Assembly (NCBI GenBank): GCA_041582695.1
Contig: JBFIBB010000033.1
Span: 1 to 20,678, forward strand
DNA: 20,678 bases
Source: JAWKWH01 sp041582695
Lineage (GTDB): Bacteria > Pseudomonadota > Alphaproteobacteria > Rhizobiales > Rhizobiaceae
Direction of reading: 5' to 3'
Shown here: positions 16,265-20,678 of the stretch, one piece after another
Position numbering within the stretch: position 1 is the first letter of the stretch
Layout of the letters: every line of letters starts with the position of its first letter
Notes under the pieces: model-generated
The model's input: only the letters and a program-made list of their open reading frames with translations
Told to the model about the DNA's origin: nothing
The model's database searches: none
Made by a program: the position numbers and the translations under genes

Positions 16265-17184
16265 CCGCATTTGCCGACAAGCCTGTCATTATGATCACTC
16301 CTGACGGGCGGCGGCTGCATTTGCGGCACGGTCCGATAGAACTCGTAATAGAAGCGGAAGGCGAACGCGACGAAGTGGAAAAAGGCTACCGGCAGGCGGC
16401 GCAATACTTCCAGCCGGTGCTGAGCACGCTGGTGGGCGAACTCGATCTGTTGCGCAAGCCGGTCAGTGCCGGTGGTCCGGTTCCTGCCGGCGCAATCGCC
16501 CGGCGCATGCATGGGGCGGCGATGGTGCATGCCGACCGGTTCGTCACCCCGATGGTCGCAGTTGCCGGCGCGGTCGCCGATCATGTGCTTGCCACGATGA
16601 TCGAGGGGCGCGCGCTCAGCCGGGCCTTCGTCAACAATGGCGGCGACATCGCGCTCTATCTGGGCCGCGGTTCGCATTTCGACATCGGCATTTGCGCCAA
16701 TCCCGAAAACGGAACAATGGCGGGCAGCGTGCGCATTTGCGACGGCGATCCGGTACGCGGTATCGCAACGAGCGGCTGGCGCGGCCGCAGCCATTCATTC
16801 GGCATCGCGGATGCGGTGACGGTTCTGGCATGCGATGCGGCTTCGGCCGACGCGGCGGCAACGATGATCGCCAACGAAGTGACGCTCGACCGGTCGGCAA
16901 ACATCAGCCGCGTGCCGGCCAGCGATCTTGCGCCCGATTCCGATCTTGGCGACAGGCCTGTGACGGTGGCGGTGGGCGATCTGAGCGGCCTGGAAATCGC
17001 CGAAGCGCTCGACAGGGGCGAACGCGCCGCCAAGTCAATGGCTGCCCGCGGGCTGATAGAGGGTGCGTTCCTGTGCCTTTGCGGCGTAATCCGGATTGTG
17101 GGCGATGACGCCCGGCCGGGATTGCGTCAACACAGCCGCATTACCGGCAAACAAGGTATCCTGGAGGACATATTGCATGCCTGA
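16261..17184 (+). CDS. UPF0280 family protein (ApbE-related)
   Basis: This 307-residue protein starts with GTG 16261, which overlaps the previous stop (GTGA). The sequence matches the uncharacterised UPF0280 family, a distant relative of the FAD:protein FMN transferase ApbE. ApbE-like elements are visible: VNNGGDIALYL (about 124-134) corresponds to the ApbE glycine/aspartate loop, and GIATSGWRGRSHSFGIADAV (168-187) corresponds to its ATSG...H..D segment. Unlike most ApbE proteins there is no lipoprotein signal, so it should be cytoplasmic. Its coupling to a reductase-like gene whose characterised relative has a covalent flavin suggests a flavin-transfer role. That function is inference; UPF0280 proteins have no established activity that I know of. 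Confidence 0.8.
   Translation: MTAFADKPVIMITPDGRRLHLRHGPIELVIEAEGERDEVEKGYRQAAQYFQPVLSTLVGELDLLRKPVSAGGPVPAGAIARRMHGAAMVHADRFVTPMVAVAGAVADHVLATMIEGRALSRAFVNNGGDIALYLGRGSHFDIGICANPENGTMAGSVRICDGDPVRGIATSGWRGRSHSFGIADAVTVLACDAASADAAATMIANEVTLDRSANISRVPASDLAPDSDLGDRPVTVAVGDLSGLEIAEALDRGERAAKSMAARGLIEGAFLCLCGVIRIVGDDARPGLRQHSRITGKQGILEDILHA
17163..17168 (+). promoter_or_regulatory. Ribosome binding site of the first AA_synth gene
   Basis: GGAGGA at 17163-17168 inside the end of the UPF0280 gene lies 8 bases before ATG 17177. It fixes the start there rather than at upstream in-frame codons and gives an 8-base overlap with the UPF0280 gene. Confidence 0.6.
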
Positions 17185-17761
17185 CGTGAATGTCAGAAAG
17201 ACGGTGATCGTTGTCGACGAGATTTTTCACGAAGGCGGGCCGGTGGCCAAGGTGCCGCACCGCAGGGCGGCGGCGCTTGCCGTGATCCGCAACCCCTACG
17301 CGGGGCGCTATGTCGAGGAAATCACGCCTTTCATCGACGATCTGAAGCCGCTCGGATTGCAGATGGCAAGCGATCTGATTGCGGCTTTAGGCGGAGATTC
17401 GACTGTCGTGGAAGGATACGGCAAGGGCGCCATTATCGGCGAAGCCGGAGAACTTGAACACGCCGCGCTTTGGCACGCGCCGGGCGGATATTCGATGCGC
17501 GAGCTGATACCGGAATCGAAGGCTATCGTGCCGTCGGCCAAGAAGGTCGGCGGACCCGGCGTCCGGCTTGACGTTCCAGTGACCCATTCAAACGCCTCCT
17601 ATGTGCGCTCGCATTTCGATGCCATGGAGGTGGGGATAAACGATGCGCCGCGCGCCGATGAAATGGTGGTTGCGTTGGTGATGACAACAGGACCGCGCAT
17701 CCACAATCGCGCCGGCGGGCTGAAAGCATCCGAAGTAATCGGGGAGGACGGTTTGAAATGA
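17177..17761 (+). CDS. AA_synth (DUF1185, PF06684) family protein, first copy
   Basis: This 194-residue protein belongs to the 'amino acid synthesis' family, a name based on weak evidence. Known structures of the family have a Bacillus chorismate-mutase-like fold, but no reaction is established as far as I know. Blocks shared with the next gene are NPYAG (39-43), EGYGKGAI, GEAGELEHAA (88-97), VPSAKKVG (118-125), SYVRSHFDAMEV (141-152), INDAPRADE and the C-terminal GGL...DGL. There is no signal peptide or membrane segment, so it should be a cytoplasmic enzyme. It overlaps UPF0280 by 8 bases and the second copy by 4. The tandem pair may form a hetero-oligomer. The conserved Ser-Lys-Lys and His-Phe-Asp motifs are candidate catalytic residues, inferred only from conservation between the two copies. 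Confidence 0.85.
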   Translation: MPDVNVRKTVIVVDEIFHEGGPVAKVPHRRAAALAVIRNPYAGRYVEEITPFIDDLKPLGLQMASDLIAALGGDSTVVEGYGKGAIIGEAGELEHAALWHAPGGYSMRELIPESKAIVPSAKKVGGPGVRLDVPVTHSNASYVRSHFDAMEVGINDAPRADEMVVALVMTTGPRIHNRAGGLKASEVIGEDGLK

Positions 17762-18345
17762 CGAAGGCGAAGATCAGGAAGATCGTCACGATCGTCGAAC
17801 AGACGAATACCGAAATGGGCAGGGCCATTCAGCCTCCGACAAGGCGGGCTGCGTGTGTCGCGGTGATCGAAAACCCGTTTGCAGGCAAGTATCAGGACGA
17901 TCTGGAAGAACTGATGGCTATCGGCGAAGAGCTGGGCGGCCTCCTGGGCGACAAATGCGTTGCGGCGCTCGGAATCAAGCCTTCCGAGGCGGAAAGCTAC
18001 GGCAAGGCGGCGATGGTGGGCGAGAACGGCGAGCTGGAGCACGCCGCCGCGATCCTGCATCCGCGGCTTGGCAAACCGCTTCGCGCGGCTGTCGAAAAGG
18101 GCGCAGCGCTGGTGCCGTCTTCGAAGAAGATGGGATCGATGGGCCAGGCGCTCGACATTCCGCTCGGTCACAAGGACGCCGCCTATGTGCGTTCGCATTT
18201 CGACGGCATGGAGGTGCGGATCAACGACGCGCCGCGCGCCAACGAGATCATGGTGGCGATTGCGGTGACGGATTCGGGACGGCCGTTACCGCGCGTCGGC
18301 GGGTTGGAAACCAAGGACATCGAAGGCAAAGACGGGCTGCGCTGA
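17758..18345 (+). CDS. AA_synth (DUF1185, PF06684) family protein, second copy
   Basis: This 195-residue paralogue of the preceding gene looks roughly 40-50% identical by eye and is collinear over its full length. Shared blocks are NPFAG (39-43), ESYGKAAM (79-86), GENGELEHAA (88-97), VPSSKKMG (119-126), AYVRSHFDGMEV (142-153), INDAPRANE and GGL...DGL. The pair differ most in the N-terminal 35 residues and around 44-78. This points to an old duplication with both copies kept, either as subunits of one complex or for successive steps. The ATG overlaps the first copy's stop (ATGA), so expression should be balanced. Function is unknown; the operon suggests a step on a ring-derived intermediate. 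Confidence 0.85.
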   Translation: MTKAKIRKIVTIVEQTNTEMGRAIQPPTRRAACVAVIENPFAGKYQDDLEELMAIGEELGGLLGDKCVAALGIKPSEAESYGKAAMVGENGELEHAAAILHPRLGKPLRAAVEKGAALVPSSKKMGSMGQALDIPLGHKDAAYVRSHFDGMEVRINDAPRANEIMVAIAVTDSGRPLPRVGGLETKDIEGKDGLR

Positions 18346-18372
18346 GCGCGGCGGAAACAGGAGGACAGCGCC

Positions 18373-19440
18373 ATGGAATATGTGAAGAACGCCTGGTATG
18401 TCGCTGGTTGGTCGTCGGAATTCGACGAAACGCCGAAGCGGGTTACGCTTCTGGAAACCCATGTGGTGATGTACCGGACGTCCACGGGCGAGGTTACCGC
18501 GCTTGAGGACCGCTGCCCGCACCGGCTCCTGCCGCTATCGATGGGAAAACGCATCGGCGACAATCTGCAATGCGGCTATCACGGGATGACATTTGGTCCG
18601 GACGGGCGTTGCGTTCGCATACCCGGACAGGACAACCTGCCCGCCTCCGCTTATGTCGACAAGTTTCCCGTCTGCGAGAAGAACGACATCGTCTGGATCT
18701 GGATGGGCGACAAGGAAAAGGCCGACACCGACAAAGTGTTCGACATGCCGGAGTTCACCGATCCGGCCTGGCATCCTCATCAGGGCGAGGCGCTGCATCT
18801 GAAGGCGCACTACCTCAACGTGGCCGAAAATCTGGTCGATCCGGCGCATGTCAGTTTCGTGCATCCGACCACGCTGGGCAATTCAGCCAGCGAGAACGTG
18901 CCGGTCCATGTTTCGACGGAAGGCGAAGCGATCGTTGCATGGCGCTGGATCCGGGACGCGCCACCGGTCGGCTTCTTTCAGAAATTCGGCGGATTTACCG
19001 GCAATGTAGACCGCTGGCACTACTACTATCTGCACCTGCCGTCGACTGCGGTTATCGATTTCGGTTCATCGAGCGCCGAGGAGGCTCTTCCGGAAGAAGA
19101 GCGCGACAAGGGGGTGCGCATTTTCGCGCTCCATTTCCTTACTCCGGTCGCCGCGAACTACACCATCGACCGCTGGATGCACATTCGCAACACCGCGGTC
19201 GGCGACGAAGCGGCGTCCGAGCAGATGGATGCGATGTTCCGCACGGCTTTCGCCGAGGACAAGGCCATTCTGGAAGCCATTCAAGAACAGGAAGAACGTC
19301 CGCAGACGCGACGGCCGATCCGGATCGCCATCGACAAGGGGCCGCTGGTCTATCGCAAGCGAATTGCCGAGCTTGTCGAGCGGGAGCGCACCGAGCATGT
19401 CGAGGCGGTGCCTTCGCCGGCCTATGTGTACCATGACTGA
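18373..19440 (+). CDS. Rieske non-haem iron oxygenase, VanA-like
   Basis: This 355-residue protein has the size and layout of vanillate O-demethylase-type oxygenases. The N-terminal Rieske [2Fe-2S] ligands are C48 and H50 (CPHR) and C67 and H70 (CGYHG). The catalytic domain contains NVAENLVDPAHVSFVH, giving bridging D156 and iron ligands H159 and H164. A third carboxylate ligand is probably the Asp in FAEDKAILEAI. Such enzymes use O2 to demethylate or hydroxylate aromatic compounds and need a separate reductase, which is not in the window. A perfect AGGAGG (18359-18364) lies 8 bases before ATG 18373, so this gene has its own strong ribosome binding site after a 27-base gap. It probably performs an oxygen-dependent step, O- or N-demethylation or hydroxylation, on the pathway's compound. 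Confidence 0.9.
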   Translation: MEYVKNAWYVAGWSSEFDETPKRVTLLETHVVMYRTSTGEVTALEDRCPHRLLPLSMGKRIGDNLQCGYHGMTFGPDGRCVRIPGQDNLPASAYVDKFPVCEKNDIVWIWMGDKEKADTDKVFDMPEFTDPAWHPHQGEALHLKAHYLNVAENLVDPAHVSFVHPTTLGNSASENVPVHVSTEGEAIVAWRWIRDAPPVGFFQKFGGFTGNVDRWHYYYLHLPSTAVIDFGSSSAEEALPEEERDKGVRIFALHFLTPVAANYTIDRWMHIRNTAVGDEAASEQMDAMFRTAFAEDKAILEAIQEQEERPQTRRPIRIAIDKGPLVYRKRIAELVERERTEHVEAVPSPAYVYHD

Positions 19441-19508
19441 GGCCGGGCGCGGGGTGCTGCGGCGGTTTTGCCAGACATAATCACAGAATGATCAACAGGG
19501 AGCAAATC

Positions 19509-20678
19509 ATGAAACTATCGTTGAAACTGGCAGCATTGGCCGTATCGGCCACCATCGCCGTATCGTCATTGGGCGCGATGGCGGCCGAGACAATCAAGAT
19601 CGGTGAAATCAACCACTACAAGCGCATGGCGGCATTCGCGGGTCCTTATCAGCAGGGGATCGATCTGGCGCTCGAGCAGATCAATTCCGCCGGCGGTGTG
19701 CTTGGCAAGCCGCTCGAATTTATCTATCGCGACGACCAGGGCGAGCCCGGCGAAGCGATTAAGATTGCTGAAGAACTCATGACGCGAGACGGCGCGGTGA
19801 TGCTGACAGGCACGATACTGAGCCATGTAGGTCTGGCAATCTCTTCCTACGCCAGCGAAAAGAAGCATCTCTATCTTGCCGCCGAGCCGCTGGCCGATGC
19901 GATCGTCTGGGAAAAGGGCAACGAATACACGTTCCGCCTGAGAGCCTCGACCTACATGCAGGCGGCCATGCTCGCCGAGGAAGCGGCAAAGAATCCGGCG
20001 AAGCGATATGCAACGATTGCGCCCAACTATGCCTACGGCAAGGATGCCGTCGCCGCTTTCAAGAAAGCGCTGACGGCACTGAGGCCCGATGTGGAATTCG
20101 TCGCCGAACAATGGCCGGCGTTGTTCAAGATCGATGCCGGCGCGGAAGTGCAGGCGCTCGAGGCAGCCAAGCCCGAGGCGATATACAATGTCACGTTCGG
20201 CGGCGACCTTGCGAAATTTGTGCGCGAAGGCTCGACCCGCGGCCTGTTCGACGGGCGAATGGTTCTGGGCCTGTTGACCGGCGAGCCGGAGTATCTTGAT
20301 CCACTGGCCGACGAGGCGCCGGAAGGCTGGATCGTGACCGGATATCCCTGGTACGACATTTCCGACGAGGCCGGAAAAGCGTTCGTCGATGCCTATCAGG
20401 CCAAATACAACGACTATCCGCGCATCGGTTCGCTGGTCGGCTACATGACTGCACAATCCATCGCCGCAGGCATAACCAAAGCCGGTTCGACAGATACCGA
20501 GGCAATGGTTGCCGCGTTCAAGGGCTTGAAAGTCGACACGCCGGTCGGCCAGATCACCTATCGCGAGCTCGACCACCAGGCGACGATGGGAGCCTATGTC
20601 GGCAAGACAGCACTCAAGGACGGCAAGGGCATCATGGTCGATTGGGAGTACAAGGACGGGGCAAACTACTTCCCGTCC
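19509..20678 (+). CDS. Branched-chain-amino-acid-type ABC transporter substrate-binding protein (3'-truncated by window edge)
   Basis: The frame opens at ATG 19509 and runs to the end of the window without a stop, giving 390 residues of a periplasmic binding protein. A Sec signal peptide covers residues 1-25, with cleavage predicted at AMA/AE. The mature start ETIKIGEI leads into a type I periplasmic-binding fold of the LivJ/HAAT class, with INSAGGVLGKPLEFIYRDDQ near 58-77, typical of that class. AGGGAG at 19497-19502 lies 6 bases before the start. The class binds branched-chain or other amino acids and, in many soil bacteria, aromatic acids. As the first transport gene after the catabolic genes it is probably dedicated to the operon's substrate. 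The permease and ATPase genes should follow outside the window. Confidence 0.9.
   Translation, partial: MKLSLKLAALAVSATIAVSSLGAMAAETIKIGEINHYKRMAAFAGPYQQGIDLALEQINSAGGVLGKPLEFIYRDDQGEPGEAIKIAEELMTRDGAVMLTGTILSHVGLAISSYASEKKHLYLAAEPLADAIVWEKGNEYTFRLRASTYMQAAMLAEEAAKNPAKRYATIAPNYAYGKDAVAAFKKALTALRPDVEFVAEQWPALFKIDAGAEVQALEAAKPEAIYNVTFGGDLAKFVREGSTRGLFDGRMVLGLLTGEPEYLDPLADEAPEGWIVTGYPWYDISDEAGKAFVDAYQAKYNDYPRIGSLVGYMTAQSIAAGITKAGSTDTEAMVAAFKGLKVDTPVGQITYRELDHQATMGAYVGKTALKDGKGIMVDWEYKDGANYFPS

Noticed and set aside
14741..18345. Reading the operon as the canonical nicotinate fermentation pathway
   Set aside because: Enamidase, 2-hydroxymethylglutarate dehydrogenase and mutase genes are absent, and a Rieske oxygenase is present. 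Only the reductase-like protein resembles that pathway.

Overview
The window is GC-rich and densely coded, with many 1-8 bp gene overlaps and short spacers. No stretch over 300 bases lacks a gene. I see no tRNA, rRNA, CRISPR array or insertion sequence. The gene content and style suggest an alphaproteobacterium, most likely of the Rhizobiales/Hyphomicrobiales (Mesorhizobium- or Sinorhizobium-like). This is inferred from family resemblance; I cannot name the genus.

Region 1 (1-4901, + strand) is a phosphonate-degradation operon whose 5' end lies outside the window. It encodes phosphonoacetate hydrolase (phnA, partial), phosphonoacetaldehyde dehydrogenase (phnY), a class III PLP enzyme that best fits the (R)-1-hydroxy-2-aminoethylphosphonate ammonia-lyase PbfA, an EamA/DMT transporter and a RidA-type enamine/imine deaminase. 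The expected route is amino-phosphonate to phosphonoacetaldehyde (PbfA), to phosphonoacetate (PhnY), to acetate plus phosphate (PhnA).

Region 2 (4919-9229, - strand) converges on region 1. It is a three-gene ABC exporter of the MacB/DevBCA kind: ATPase, large FtsX-type permease and HlyD-type adaptor.

Region 3 (about 9322-20678, + strand) is a long, translationally coupled operon running divergently from region 2. A predicted promoter carries a GTATAC-centred palindrome over its -10 element. The genes in order encode: an aldehyde:ferredoxin oxidoreductase (AOR, W/Mo-bispterin) homologue; the FAD subunit and a fused [2Fe-2S]+Mo-pterin subunit of a xanthine dehydrogenase-family hydroxylase; a 6-hydroxynicotinate-reductase-like Fe-S protein; a UPF0280 (ApbE-related) protein; two tandem AA_synth (DUF1185, PF06684) paralogues; a VanA-like Rieske oxygenase; and a branched-chain-amino-acid-type periplasmic binding protein, cut by the window end. 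Uptake, hydroxylation, ring reduction and oxygenation enzymes together suggest catabolism of an aromatic or N-heterocyclic compound. The substrate and the roles of UPF0280 and the AA_synth pair are not established. This is the best candidate for an undescribed system in the window. A testable model is that UPF0280 attaches a covalent flavin to the reductase-like protein and that the AA_synth pair handles the reduced ring.
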